A stretch of DNA of 64,000 bases from Macrostomum hystrix (GCA_950097015.1 CATNEN010000038.1:5191001-5255000), one strand, 5' to 3'; positions 23,326-35,385 are shown, counted from the first letter of the stretch. Translations and numbers: made by a program. Notes: generated by a model not told the origin, from the letters alone.

Positions 23326-26300
23326 ATGGAGAATGGCTGTTTGAATGGGGTTGCTAATGGCAACAGTGCTAACCACTCTGGCGCAACTGCTTCATCCGTG
23401 CCGCCAGCTATGAATGAGCGCAATTTAGAAACTGTCCGCCTCATTGGACAATTCCTGCGCGAGCTGGGCCTGTCGCACAGTGTTGACACTCTGGTACAGG
23501 AGAGTGGCTGCGCCTTGGAGAATAGTGCCGCCGCCAACTTTCGCAGGCACGTTGTTAATGGCAACTGGGATGCCGCTGAGGAGTGCATGCAGCTGCTGCA
23601 GGTGAGGCTAACATTAGCTCTGAATTCAACATTGGAGAATGGGAAGTTTACTGAAAATAGGCAAATTTATTAGCTAGCGGGCCAAAGAGAGAATCTAACA
23701 GACGACCGTGGGTCACATTTACTGTAGAAATATGAGATAGAGGAGAGATTTGGCATAGAAGGGATGAGACACGGGAGAGATAAGACAATAGGCTAGATGA
23801 GACACGGGAGATATGAGAAACGGAAGAGAAGAGACATCGGAGATATGAGACACACGCGAGAGATGAGACGGGAGATAGATAAGATGGATACGAGGGACAG
23901 GGGAGGGATCAGACACGGGAGAGATAATACAGGAGAGAGACAAGACCGAGGACAGGTGAGACAGGGTACAGATAAAACAGGATACCGTAGGTGTCGCAAG
24001 GGGCAACGGGCCGAATTCGGGAGCTTCGAGGGCAGAATCTGGCCCGCGGGCCGGAGTTTGCCGACCCCTGATCTAGACAGTCTAAAGTTAGAAGACAGAG
24101 TTAATCGTGGGCAGTGGGAAGTCAGTACGGACATCTCTCCCTTCCCTTCTCCGCCACCAGTCGCTGGTGATCGACTCCGGCTCTGTCACAGAGATCGCAT
24201 TCCGGCTGTGCGAGCAGCGCTACATGGAGCTGCTGGAGAGCGGTGACTATATGGGCGCCCTGAATGTGCTGCGCAACCGCCTGACACCGCTGAAGTTCAA
24301 CACTGGCCGGGTGCATGAGCTCAGCACCTTCATCATGTGCAGCGACGCCTCCGAGCTGCACCGCGTCAGCGGCTGGCCTGGCGCACTCTCCGGTGAGTCA
24401 ATTCGGTCCTGAGTTCGAATCTGCCGCGGATTCGATCTGAGGGACTCCCTTACAATATAACTGGCGCTTGTTATTCGACCAACATGTGAGATAGCCGCGT
24501 CTTAGGAAATCGCTTCGTTCGCTGCCTTAGCAACACCAAGATTATCAATAACCAACAAGGTTCTAGTTTGCCTCTCGCACCAAGGTCCCTGAGCTCAAAT
24601 TTCTTGACGAGGTCACCTTTTTTAGGGCGAATTTCCCTTGAGGGCAAATCCCAAGGCGCAGCGAGAGTGTACACTGCCTGACGATAAGAAAGTCAGGGCA
24701 GGTGTACACACCTGTGAGTGTGTGTCTGCGTACATGCAGTATCTGGGTGTGTGTGGTCAGGAGTCAGCGAAATGGATAGAATTGCCTCCTCGCTGGCTGC
24801 GGGTCTAGTGTCACCAAATGAGTCGCAATCTCACCTGAGATAAAACCGGTGATCCGGTGATCTAAATAATAAAGTTCCATTGCCCGCAGCCCTCCTGCAA
24901 ATGTTATTACTACTATAGTTAGACACTTTATCAAATATTCTATTCCTTTCACCCTTCTATACAACGCAACGCGAAAGCAGAATCGCAAACCGTTTCAAGG
25001 CACCCGAGATGCCCTGCTGGACCAGCTGCAGCAGTTTTTCCCGCCCGCTGTGATGCTGCCACCCCGACGCCTGCTGTCACTGCTAGACGAGGCTGTGCAG
25101 TACCAGCTGACCCGGTGCCGCTATCACAACACTCGCCTGCCAGCTGGCGACGTCTCCCTCCTGGCTGACCACGCCTGCACTCGGGACAGCGCCGAGTTTC
25201 CCGCGCGATGCGGCCAGGTAAGATTATGAAGATGGGATTCTAGGATCAGTGTTGATTGGGATCTTGGGATCCTGGGATCAGTGTTGATTGGGATCTTGGG
25301 ATCCTGGGATCAGTGTTGATTGGGATCTTGGGATCCCGGGATCAGTGTTGATTGGGATCCTGGGATCAGTGTTGATTGGGATCCTGGGATCCTGGGATCA
25401 GTGTTGATTGGGATCCTGGGATCAGTGTTGATTGGGATCCTGGGATCAGTGTTGATTGGGATCCTGGGATCAGTGTTGATTGGGATCCTGGGATCAGTGT
25501 TGATTGGGATCCTGGGATCAGTGTTGATTGGGATCCTGGGATCAGTTTTGATTGGGATCTTGGGATCCTGGGATCAGTGTTGATTGGGATCTTGGGATCC
25601 CGGGATCAGTGTTGATTGGGATCCTGGGATCAGTGTTGATTGGGATCCTGGGATCAGTGTTGATTGGGAGGCTGAAATTTAATGGAATGGTGGAATCATT
25701 CCATGAATGATTTTTGGATTTTTGATTGGGATCTTGGGATCCCGGGATCAGTGTTGATTGGGATCCTGGGATCAGTGTTGATTGGGATCCTGGGATCAGT
25801 GTTGATTGGGAGGCTGAGATTTAATGGAATGGTGGAATCATTCCATGAATGATTTTTGGATTTTTAGGGTAGATTTTTAGGATGAAATCAAGGTTGATGA
25901 AGTTATGAGATCTTCTTAGATAGATGAGATAATTGGATCAAGGTAGATCGGGATGCTGAGATCGGGGTAGGTTTCGCATATCGTTTGTCATTCGTTTTAT
26001 TCGCACCTCAGATTGCGGACCAGCACCAGGACGAGGTGCGCTGCTGCCAGTTCTCGCCGGACGGTCACCACCTCGCTACCGGCTGCAAGGACGGCGCAGT
26101 GCTAGTCTGGCGTGTCGACGAGCTGACGCTCCGGCTGTCGGTGGTCAACAGCTTTCACATCGGCGGCGACCACGGTGGCGTCGCCTGCCTGGCCTGGTCG
26201 CCGGACAGTCGGCAGCTCCTCGCCTGCGCTGCCGAGGACAGCTCCGAAGTCCTGGTCTGGAGTATCGCTTCGCGACCGACACCGACGCCGCCGCCTCCGC

Positions 26301-28461
26301 CGCTGTCCCAGCAACAGCAGCAGCAGCCACTTTTGCTGCCTCCAATTGACCACCATTTGAATGGCGGCGGTCTGCTGATTGGTGGCAGCCGCGAGGCGCA
26401 GCGTTTCAGCCGTGGCGGCGGCGCGACGGACGAGTCGCTGACAACGGCAGCGTGGTTTCCGGACTCCCAGCACTTTGTGGCTGGTGGTATTCGAGGTAAT
26501 TCACTCAGACTTTCACCTGTTAGATCGTGCCCTGGTTCAGGTCTTTTTTACAATAGAAATACCACATTAGTCCATTTTAGTTAAAAAATAAAAATATTTA
26601 ACTTTATCAAACCAAAATAGTCAACAATTATAGCCGACAATCGATGTTTTTGCCACCAGACACGCCGACAAGAATCGTTGAATATCTCGACGATTGCCGG
26701 TGTTTTTTTATTCTGGAAGTTATTTAAAATCGGATAGAGCGGAAAATCAGACTATCCCTCACGGTCTGATGAGCCTACAGCGTCTATGTTCCTGAATTTA
26801 ATTTATGAGCCGCTAATCCCATTTGTAATCGGCTGCTAATCTCTAATTCACAGGCCATTTCTACCTGTTCAGCTTGGAGGCGGGCTTTCGCAAGTACTGG
26901 GAATTTATTCGAGTTGTTGCCTTGGCAACTCGCACCGATCTAGATGGCAACACTGCCGCCTTGGCTGCCGACTCATTCGGACGGGTGCGTCAGTACAGAT
27001 TCGACACCATGCAGGATGAGACCCTGCTGCAGGAGGACGGCAGCATCATCGCAATGTGCCTGTCACGTGACCAGCAGATTGCGGCTCTCAGCGTAGTGAA
27101 CTCCGGCCTGAGACTGTGGGATCTGCAGCACCGGGTTTGCCTGCAGCGACTCTCCGGCACTGGCGTCAGTCAGGGCGGCTACTGCCTTCACGCCTGCTTC
27201 GGCGGACTCGATGGCGACTTTGTGGCGTCCGGATCGCAGGACAATTGCGCCTACATCTGGCGCAGGGGCGGCGCGGATGTTCAGCCCGACAGGTGCGGCA
27301 TGTAGGCTGGGGCGTAGGGTGGCGGCTGAGATAAAGGTTCATGGAATAAGGATGAGATGAAGGGTTCATGGAATAAGGATGGGATGAAGGGTTCATGGAA
27401 TAAGGATGAGATGAAGGGTTCATGGAATAAGGATGAGATGAAGGGTTCATGGAATAAGGATGAGGTGAAGGGTTCATGGAATAAGGATGAGATGAAGGAT
27501 TCAAATAATGAGGCTGAGATGAAGGGTTCATGGAATAAGGATGGGATGAAGGGCTCATGGAATAAGGATGAGATAAAGGGTGACCGGACCTATGACCGGA
27601 CAAATCTACAACAGCTTTTCAATTGCTCTAACTATTGTACTGCGTCAGGGTCGGTGGCAGAGCGGTTATCGCGTTTGCCTCTCGCACCAAGGTCCCTGAG
27701 CTCGATTCCACGGCGAGGCCCTATTTATTTTGTGGCGCAGCCGCGGAGAGAAGGCTCGAGGGCTTGTCGTGCAATTTGAGCCCTTGAGGGCCAACCTCCT
27801 AGGCACAGTGAGAGTGTACACTGCCTGACGATGAAAAAGTCAGGACAGATGTACACACCTGTGTGCGTGCATGCTCAGGAGTCAGCGAAATGGGCTGAAT
27901 TGCCTCCTCGCTGGCTGTGGGTCCAGTGTCACCAAATGATGTGCCATTGCCCGAAGCCCTCCTGCAATCATTAATATGAATTTTAACGGTGTTTGATAAG
28001 GCTGAGATGAAGAGTCTCAGAGGTAGCTGAGATGAAGGGTCCCAGATGTAGCTGAGATGAAGGGTCTCAGGTGTAGCTGAGATGAAGGGTCCCAGATGTA
28101 GCTGAGACGAAGGGTCCCAGATGTAGCTGAGATGAAGGGTCTCAGATGTAGCTAAGATGAAGGGAAACAAAAAGATAATCCAATGTACGCGCGCACCTAT
28201 TCCAGGCTCAGTGGCCACAGCGGCATCGTCAATTGCGTCACCTGGAATCCTCGGCATCACGGCATGCTTGTCACCGCCAGCGACGACTGCACGGTGCGAG
28301 TCTGGCTTCCAACAGCTCGCACCATCAGCAGCTCCGGCCATCACGGCGGCGGCGACAATTCCTCTGGAGGGGCGTCGGCGAATTTGGCCTCCTCGCCGGC
28401 TACGACATCGCCCTCAGAGTCTAACGTCGACGAAGATGACGACAATGGCATTCTGGAGTGA
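23326..28461 (+). CDS. wdr26: WDR26, subunit of the CTLH/GID E3 ligase
   Basis: Six exons: 23326-23601, 24161-24392, 25000-25217, 26012-26495, 26854-27292 and 28206-28461. Every junction is GT-AG and phase-matched; the sum is 1905 nt, giving 634 residues (human about 660). The protein has a LisH motif (about 33-62, ETVRLIGQFLRELGL), a CTLH region up to about 170, the conserved linker VMLPPRRL, and WD40 repeats from about 243 (FSPDGHHLATGCKDGAVLVW) to near the end (NCVTWNPRHHGM, SDDCTVRVW). A low-complexity insert of prolines, glutamines and glycines (SQQQQQQPLLLPP) interrupts the WD40 region in exon 4. Known family role: scaffold and substrate-binding subunit of the MAEA/RMND5 ubiquitin ligase. 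Start chosen at AAGCAATGGAG, the first ATG before the LisH motif. Introns 1, 2, 3 and 5 hold a MITE, SINEs and minisatellites. Confidence 0.96.
23650..24070 (-). mobile_element. Decayed hAT-type MITE in WDR26 intron 1
   Basis: The right end reads GCCGACCCCTG, the inverse of the CAGGGGTCGGC terminus of the intact copy at 39250-39529. Matching inner sequence (GAGAGAATCT, AGACGAC) lies near 23690. The left terminus is eroded, so the start is approximate and I found no clear target duplication. The interior is a purine-rich tandem sequence based on GAGATGAGAC-like words. It ends 90 bp before exon 2 of WDR26. Confidence 0.75.
24556..24917 (+). mobile_element. Diverged SINE, family A, in WDR26 intron 2
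   Basis: Shares the body of family A (TTTGCCTCTCGCACCAAGG, AGTCAGCGAAATGG, TGCCTCCTCGCTGG, CCCTCCTGCAA). The tRNA-like head is degraded, and about 55 bp of foreign or duplicated sequence lies near 24825-24880 before the 3' end. The tail is ATTACTACT-like. Confidence 0.8.
25233..25870. repeat. 24-bp minisatellite in WDR26 intron 3
   Basis: Array of a 24-bp unit built from GGGATCCTGGGATCAGTG plus TTGATT, with some longer units carrying an extra GGGATCTT. A non-array segment of about 65 bp with ATTTAATGGAATGGTGG is present twice (about 25672 and 25812), so the array was duplicated together with its right flank. Confidence 0.93.
27332..27580. repeat. 27-bp minisatellite in WDR26 intron 5
   Basis: About nine units of GGTTCATGGAATAAG plus GATGAGATGAAG. 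The period is a multiple of three, so it is open on both strands, but it begins just after the exon 5 donor and is intronic. Confidence 0.9.
27648..27967 (+). mobile_element. SINE, family A, in WDR26 intron 5
   Basis: Full tRNA-derived head with A box (TGGCAGAGCGG) and B box (GCTCGATTCC), then the family A body ending GCCCTCCTGCAATCATTAAT. I did not find a convincing target-site duplication. Confidence 0.9.
28000..28160. repeat. 25-bp minisatellite in WDR26 intron 5
   Basis: About six units of GCTGAGATGAAGGGT plus CCCAGATGTA, with alternating CCCAG and CTCAG. It ends about 45 bp before exon 6. Confidence 0.85.
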
Positions 28462-28518
28462 CTGGGGCGTCAACTTGGTCGAGTCTGAGAGACTGAAAAT
28501 GAGCTCTGGCGACCCTAA

Positions 28519-28807
28519 ATCTTCAGGGTCTGATGTCCCCTCAGCCATCTTCCTAACCTTCAGGGTCTGATGTCCCCTCAGCCATCTTCCTAACCTTCAG
28601 GGTCTGATGTCCCCTCAGCCATCTTCCTAACCTTCAGGGTCTGATGTCCCCTCAGCCATCTTCCTAACCTTCAGGGTCTGATGTCCCCTCAGCCATCTTC
28701 CTAACCTTCAGGGTCTGATGTCCCCTCAGCCATCTTCCTAACCTTCAGGGTCTGATGTCCCCTCAGCCATCTTCCTAACCTTCAGGGTCTGATGTCCCCT
28801 CAGCCAT
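28519..28807. repeat. 37-bp minisatellite just after the WDR26 stop
   Basis: Nearly eight near-identical 37-bp units containing CAGGGTCTGATGTCCCCTC and CATCTTCCTAACCTT. It begins 58 bp after the WDR26 stop codon, so it probably lies in the 3' UTR. A candidate AATAAA occurs at 29767-29772 far downstream. Confidence 0.93.
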
Positions 28808-29874
28808 CCGCCTTTTGCAATTAATGTGCTGCTAACCTGCACCTGAAATGGCATCCTTGCAGACAGTTCAGAGCTGTTTCTGGCTGTCCAAAGTCTTTCC
28901 TGTTATTCAATTATGTTGAAAGTGTTCGCATAGTTTGCATCTGTCTGGCATGTCAATAGTTCGCCTGTATTTCTGTCCATTGTTCTGAAACGTTTTGCTT
29001 TTTTCATTGGCTTCCCAGGCGCGTTGATTTGTTTTGTTTTATTATTAGTATTTGATTACTCTATACAAATTCAACACGAGAATGCCTTTTCGCTTGCTAA
29101 ATTAATTTCGCACCGTATTCTGCTTAAGATGTGCTTTCCTTGATTTTAGTAAATAATTTTTCCTGTTTGCTATGGTTTCCTAACTCGCTCACGTCTGCGC
29201 GTCTTAAAGTGCACAATTTGTGATTTGCCAGCTGTCCTATCTGCCACTTTGCCACCTCACATCTACCTTATCCCACCCACATCTACTTTATCCCACTCAC
29301 ATCTACCTTATCCCACACCTCATCTACCTTATCCTACCCACATCTATCTTGTCCCACCCACATTTACCTAATCCAAAAACTAAAAATCACTGAGCAATTG
29401 CCTGCAATTTATTTTCGTTTTTCAAAATGTACTGATTTCTACCGCTAGTTTCGCTCACTGGAAGCCTTCCTTACTTTACAGAATCAACAAATTTACTTTT
29501 GAACTCTTAATAATTAGTTTTAGCTTATCGGTTTTAATATTGCTACTAGCATCTTAATTTGACTTTTACTGGCACACTATTCAACAGCTATTTAGACAAC
29601 TTACTTTGATGATATATAAACCTGTATAAACATAGTTTTTTTGCATTGTGATTTAAACACTACATTTTTGCCTTCTCTCTTGTACATCTTACACCTCAGC
29701 AACGGCAACAGCAATCTTTCTTATTATACCCAATTATAATTTTGCTTGCACGACGTATATTATAAAAATAAAGTGGTTAAAAATTTGACACTGCTTGATT
29801 TGTTTCCAACACTAACGTTACTCTTTATCATGTAAATTTTTGTAAGAAGCCTATCTTACAATGCCTTTTAACTT
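28808..29874. other. WDR26 downstream region with short imperfect repeat
   Basis: AT-rich sequence. At 29262-29362 there are about five imperfect units of CACATCTACCTTATCC. No gene recognised. Confidence 0.5.
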
Positions 29875-29877
29875 CAG

Positions 29878-30557
29878 TTGGTAGCTTCAGACTTATTTGA
29901 ACTGCAACTAGTAGCTTCACTGAAGTCTGAACTGCAACTGGTAGCTTCACTGAAGTCTGAACTGCAACTGGTAGCTTCACTGAAGTCTGAACTGCAACTG
30001 GTAGCTTCACTGAAGTCTGAACTGCAACTGGTAGCTTCACTGAAGTCTGAACTGCAACTGGTAGCTTCACTGAAGTCTGAACTGCAACTGGTAGTGGTAG
30101 CTTCACTGAAGTCTGAACTGCAACTGGTAGCTTCACTGAAGTCTGAACTGCAACTGGTAGCTTCGCTGAAGTCTGAACTGCAACTGGTAGCTTCACTGAA
30201 GTCTGAACTGCAACTGGTAGCTTCACTGAAGTCTGAACTGCAACTGGTAGCTTCACTGAAGTCTGAACTGCAACTGGTAGCTTCACTGAAGTCTGAACTG
30301 CAACTGGTAGCTTCACTGAAGTCTGAACTGCAACTGGTAGCTTCACTGAAGTCTGAACTGCAACTGGTAGCTTCACTGAAGTCTGAACTGCAACTGGTAG
30401 CTTTACTGAAGTCTTAACTGCAACTGGTAGCTTCACTGAAGTCTGAACTGCAACTGGTAGCTTCACTGAAGTCTGAACTGCAACTGGTAGCTTTACTGAA
30501 GTCTTAACTGCAACTGGTAGTGGTAGCTTCACTGAAGTCTGAACTGCACCTGGTAGC
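29878..30557. repeat. 30-bp minisatellite, about 22 copies
   Basis: Units of CTGAACTGCAACTGG plus TAGCTTCACTGAAGT. The 30-bp period leaves long open frames on both strands, but there are no non-repeat coding flanks, so I call it a repeat only. Two units carry a GTAGTG insertion and two carry TTTACTGAAGTCTTAAC. Confidence 0.95.
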
Positions 30558-30684
30558 TTCAGACTCACCTGAACTGCTACATTAGCTAGATAAAAACGTG
30601 AACAATTTCGATATTATAATAGAATGACAATCTTTTCAAATCTAATCAAGAAAGCGGTGGACTTTTGCAGCGATCAATAACTTA

Positions 30685-30690
30685 TTTATT
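30685..30690 (-). promoter_or_regulatory. Candidate polyadenylation signal AATAAA
   Basis: Minus-strand AATAAA about 86 nt after the stop of the unrecognised membrane protein gene, a plausible distance. Confidence 0.45.
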
Positions 30691-30775
30691 TAATATTAGG
30701 GCTGCTAAATTTTCAGTCAACAATGAAATTCATAAAAGTGCAGCACTAAATGAGTGAGGTATTTGTTTATCAGCT

Positions 30776-31696
30776 CTATACGGAGTAAAAAGACTCATCA
30801 GTGAATATGGAGCTGTTAACGCGCTTGTTATTTCCTTTCTTACGATATCGACTTTGCTGACTGTCCTCCGAAGCCGTGACGTCATCAGTCGCTGTTGTCT
30901 CCAGACTTACAGGCATTGGCAGCCATTGGTCGAGTGGCTTCTCATCCCGCTGCTTCCGCCGCTGCTGCTGATGCTGATCTTCAGCTTGGCTTTCAGCAAT
31001 GGCAGCTGATGTGGAATCTCTGTTTAATTTTCGAATGAATATAGGCATTGTCAGGCATTCTCTCTCACTGTACCTCGTGGGTACACGCGGGCGTGGGCGC
31101 AAATAGCCCGACAAGCCGCAAAGCCAGGGGTGAGTGGGAGAGCGGTCAACGCGTTTGCCTCTCGCACCAAGGTTCGTGAGCTCGATTCCGCGTCGAGGCC
31201 ACATGTATTTAGACCACAGCCGCAGAGAGAAAGCTTGGGGGCTTGTCATGCAATTTACGCCTTTGAGGGCCAAACTCCTAGGCACAGTGAGAGTGTACTG
31301 CCTGACGATGATAAAGTCGGCAGATGTACACACCTGTGTGAGCGTTTGCCTGCGTACGGTATCTGTGAGCGTGTGTGCTCACGACTCAGCGAAATGGGCA
31401 GAATTGCCTCCTCGCTGGCTGCGGGTCTAGTGTCACCAAATGATGTGCCATTTCTCGCAGTCCTCTATTGATAATAAAAATAAGAATAATTATTATTTTT
31501 ATTATTACAGTCCCCAAGCCTTCCGTTGATCCTCGGCTGCATCCTAAATAAATTTCGACTCAGTGCGGATGCGAGCTCAAAGGATTTAATAACGGAGTCT
31601 AGACTCGTTATCGATTAACCACCTAGTCCATTTGTATTCAGTGCGTAAATGCAAATGTTTTTAGTGATAACCTAACCGCACCTTGCTGTCTGCTTA

Positions 31697-31749
<53 letters not shown>

Positions 31750-34156
31750 AGCCGGATCGTCAACAGTGTTCAAGGGACATAGGTTGCTCAACTTCACGTA
31801 CTCGTAGCTGACTCTCCTAGGAGGTCGCTTCCATTGCAGCTCCTGGTCCGCCTTTATCTGTCCGCTGATTTGCTTGGTGTCTCCGGTCTCTGTCGACCTT
31901 ATTGCGCCTGATTCAGTCTGGTTGGCATCAGGTAAAACTGACTCAGGTCTTGCGTAATTTATCAGCCATCCTTGAAGAGCTTCGTCTTTCTCCGGGCCGC
32001 ACCAGTCATCTTGTGTCATCAAGTTAGCGTGCTGGTGCAAATCGACCCTGCGAGTGGTTAATTCATTATCACAATTTTTGTGTTTAAAGGTTTCTGAATA
32101 GTTATTATATGCAAGCTAAGATGTGGTCAATCAATAGAACAACCCTGCAGCTTTCTCAACTGAATTAAAAAGCAATCAATTTGGTTCCGAAACCATCATA
32201 AGTAGGTGGTGATCAATCATTCTCATCCGGGTGTCTGGTGGCACAAACTACCAATATAGGCTTGAATTTTCTGCTAACAAACGCACACCTAGTGCCGACC
32301 CCGAATCAGGATCTCAACAGCTCAGTGTCTGCAAATGGCCCTGCTCAAAGAGGACTCAGCTGCGACGTGGGTGCATGTTTTCAAGGTGATCACGCCGACA
32401 GATAAACTACCCCGAAAGTGATTTTAATCATTTTCTTTAAGCGTTTTACCGTCCAAACATAAAAATGTTATATTACTTGTTTTGCGCTCACCTTGGGTTG
32501 CGAAATCGCGAAGCCACATTGGTCCCAAGGTAAACCAAGGATGTCAGGCCGTTTCGCGGTAGTTTCTTCATCTTGGCGTAACTCTTCATATGCGCCCTGG
32601 AGTGGTGCATTTTGTACACCCTGATGAGCCGACTGCTGCCGGCGCCAGTAAGGATTCTGGTCTGCTGGTTGTACACCTCATACTGGTGCAGACTGATAAT
32701 GTGGCCGAACAGTGCGCGAATCACTGTGTAGTTTATAGTTGCCTGAATGGATTCAATAGACAGCTGCAGGTAGTATCTGCAAATGGACCGTCGTGGACAT
32801 TATAAGCCTTGAATGATTATTCTTTAATGATGATAACAGTAGTAACAAAAAGTTATTCCAACAGAACTCCATCTTGAATACTGATTCATTAAATATCGAC
32901 AGTCAACTCTATTCGACGCCATTGTGCCAACTCCTATGTTGACACTTACATATACAATTTTAAACAAAAATTTACTGGTCAAATTAAATGACGAATCTCA
33001 TACAGATTCGTTATTTCATCTACTATGAATAAATATTTTGCTTCTTAGACCTGGGGGTCGGTGGCAGAGCGGTTAACGCGTTTGCCTCTCGCACCAATGT
33101 CCTTGAGCTCGATTCCGTGGTGAGATCACATAAATTTGGGGCGCAGCCGCGAAGAGAAGGTTTTGAGGGCCAACCTCCAAGGGGGCTCAGTGAGAGTGTA
33201 CACTGCGTGACAATGAGAAAGTCAGAGCAGATGTACACACCTGTGTGAGTGTGCTTGCGTACGGTTTGTGCGTGTGTGCTCAGGAGTCAGCGAAACGGGC
33301 AGAATTGCCTCCTCGCTGGCTGCGGGTCTAGTGTCACCAAATAATGTGCCACTGCCTATAGCCTCCTGCAATTATTATTACTATTCTATTATTTATATAT
33401 CATATTGTTCTTATTCTTTGACCTGCTAAATTTGCAGTGAGCGGCCATCTTTGAGCAGCTGTGGTCCACCACTGAGAGCAGTTGTCCCGTGTGCAGCAGC
33501 AAACTGACGCTAGTGTTTTCGCTCACTGTGGTATTGAGCCGGCAGTCTTTCAGAATGCTGATCACTTTCAGCCCCATCTGGAAGAACATCGACTCCTTGA
33601 TGGTGTGGTTTGCTATCGAACCGTTGACTTTCACAAACGGACTCTCAGCGAAGTAGTCTTGGAGCAGCTCGACTGTCTCAGAGGATACGACAACCTTGGA
33701 GTAGATGAAATAGACAATCAGAGTGAGCGAGCTCAGCAAGTGCGGCACGACCACTTCGTTGGTCATAGCTGCAGACACAAGAGCGGAATGACAGGTCATG
33801 CAGCACAGGTCGCCGTTCTTCACTTTATGGCTATGATAATAAGCCAGCCGTAGAAGGTAGTATATGCGAATTACTGACTCAATCAGGTAAAACGTAGTCA
33901 CCAGTGTGTACAATTCGTTCCAGAATATATAATTCGGGTAGTAACTGGCTCTCGACACAGATGCATGCGTGTAGGCGGGACTATTGCTGACTGACAATAG
34001 CAATCCAAGCTGTGTAACGTTGAAGATTAGGTCTATGATGCAGAAACTAATCAGTGCAATCTCTGTGTAGAAAATCACTTCCAATGATCTATAGTAATTG
34101 ATAGTATCAAGGATAATCTTCCAGTGGCTTTTGATCCACTCCGTAACCGCTTCCAT
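30776..34156 (-). CDS. Unrecognised multi-pass membrane protein with polyglutamine
   Basis: Four exons: 34156-33423, 32776-32492, 32047-31682 and 31019-30776. All three introns are phase 2 and the total is 1629 nt, 542 residues. The start is an ATG (MEAVTEWIKSHWK). The N-terminal third has at least three hydrophobic helices: VIFYTEIALISFCIIDLIF, YTLVTTFYLIESVIRIYYL and LLSSLTLIVYFIYS. Potential N-glycosylation sites (NGS, NHT, NTT) come next. Exon 2 encodes a helical, basic segment (YKMHHSRAHMKSYAKMKKL). Exon 3 carries about 19 CAG/Gln codons, and exon 4 encodes a hydrophilic tail. The helix with acidic and arginine residues (LIESVIRIYYLL) loosely resembles voltage-sensor-like bundles, but I do not recognise the family. 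The first two exons and their junction look solid; the last acceptor is weaker. Family A SINEs sit in introns 1 and 3, opposite to transcription. Confidence 0.7.
31127..31498 (+). mobile_element. SINE, family A
   Basis: Starts at a degenerate A box (GGGAGAGCGGTCAACGCG) and ends in an ATTATTATT-like tail. It lies in the last intron of the membrane protein gene, antisense to it. Target duplication not clear. Confidence 0.88.
33052..33392 (+). mobile_element. SINE, family A
   Basis: Head GGTCGGTGGCAGAGCGG, body slightly shortened in the middle, 3' end CTCCTGCAATTATTATTAC. It lies in the first intron of the membrane protein gene, about 30 bp from the exon 1 donor, antisense to transcription. Confidence 0.9.
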
Positions 34157-34614
34157 GATAAAAAATGGGCTCGCGTTGCAGCAACTTTCGTGTTACAGAC
34201 TGCGATTTATCAGAATTTTTTAATGCGAAGTTTAAATTTATAAGAATTTAGAAGAAAAGCATGCTATGAGCTAAAAAATTCCATAGATAGTGCCTCGACT
34301 TGATCTATTTTTGTCTACATTCAGGATTGCGCCAGTACGATGGCACGTACCTGCAGACGTGTTAATCTATTAAATATGTTATATGCAAAATAATAGTTCC
34401 TACTTACATTTTATTGTATACTCCCCTAAATACATTCACTGTGCAAATCTAACTGTCGGATTTAAGCACTAATTCTGCAGCGATTTAGCGACGTCGAAAG
34501 CAATTACTACATATATCTAATTGTTTAATTCCGCATTGAGTACTTTCGATATATATATGATTTATAATTTACGCAGGTGAACGAATTTTTATGAAATTTT
34601 CATGAATTTATGAA
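34157..34614. other. Upstream of the membrane protein gene
   Basis: AT-rich sequence that should include the promoter. No element recognised. Confidence 0.4.
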
Positions 34615-34717
34615 ATCGAAGAAGCTCAGAATATGAGGCTGATAATTTCTGTAAAAGTATTTGTATCTGAAAATGTTTTACAGAAAGTATCGACCTCATA
34701 TTCTGAGCTTTATCGAT
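34615..34717. other. Long near-perfect hairpin, possible structured RNA
   Basis: Two 42-nt arms, 34615-34656 and 34676-34717, are inverted copies with about five mismatches, one of them a possible wobble pair. They are separated by a 19-nt loop. Key words are GCTCAGAATATGAGG and its complement CCTCATATTCTGAGC. This is either a foldback remnant or an expressed hairpin RNA; the size and loop suit a small-RNA precursor, but nothing in the sequence proves transcription. Confidence 0.6.
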
Positions 34718-35385
34718 CGCGACCGCTATGGCGGCAGGGGTTCCAATCGAGCGGGAACGTTAAATTACTCTATAACTCCTAATTTCATTCCCCTCAGAGC
34801 CTGCACAAAGGCAAGTGCAGGATTGTTCTTCTGTGAACTCAACCGCTGAAACACGTGCAAGCAAGTAGGAAAAGTCCTCTGGCCACAGTTAAAACTCTCA
34901 TTCATAGCTTCAAAGTTTATCACGAAGGTTCAAAACTCGTTAAAAATGTTCTCGTATTTTTTTTGTTTATTACAAATAAAACGTACATTCACGGTTTGGA
35001 ATTTTTGTGTCAAAAGAGATCAACAAAATTAAAACGTTTTATCAACTTTAGAAAAAAACTTGAGAATTAGATACATATTAGTATTTTATTTTTTTATTTA
35101 ACTTAAAAGAGCTTATTATAAAAAACTTTCAAAGGCTAAATATTTCAGGCACTTTTTTACTTGTTTTAAACATGACAAATTTCTTAGAGTGGCTATGTAA
35201 CAACAAGTTCAACATTGGACTAAAAACCTTCATAATAATACGTGACGTGATATAAAATATTGGTTAGCGTTGCAATACACACATTTATCATGTTTTCTTC
35301 TAATTATATATTGCGTTATATGCTTGTTAAAAGTTTTTTATGACTTTTACAGTTCAGATTGTTAGTTATTAACTTATATATTTAT
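34718..35385. other. AT-rich gap
   Basis: No gene or repeat that I can support. A short open frame at 34855-35070 has random-looking composition. Confidence 0.4.

Noticed and set aside
23719-24246. Coding frames in WDR26 intron 1
   Set aside because: They lie in the purine-rich interior of a decayed MITE and do not join the flanking exons.
27648-27720. Functional tRNA gene (A and B boxes in SINE heads)
   Set aside because: The cloverleaf cannot be completed and the same head recurs with a long SINE body; these are SINE promoters.
29828-30568. Open frames on both strands of a 30-bp array
   Set aside because: The array resembles the coding array at 11131-12090 in period only; there are no substantial unique coding ends.
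34615-34717. let-7 microRNA, because one arm contains TGAGGTCG
   Set aside because: Only the first six bases resemble let-7; the rest of both arms does not match.
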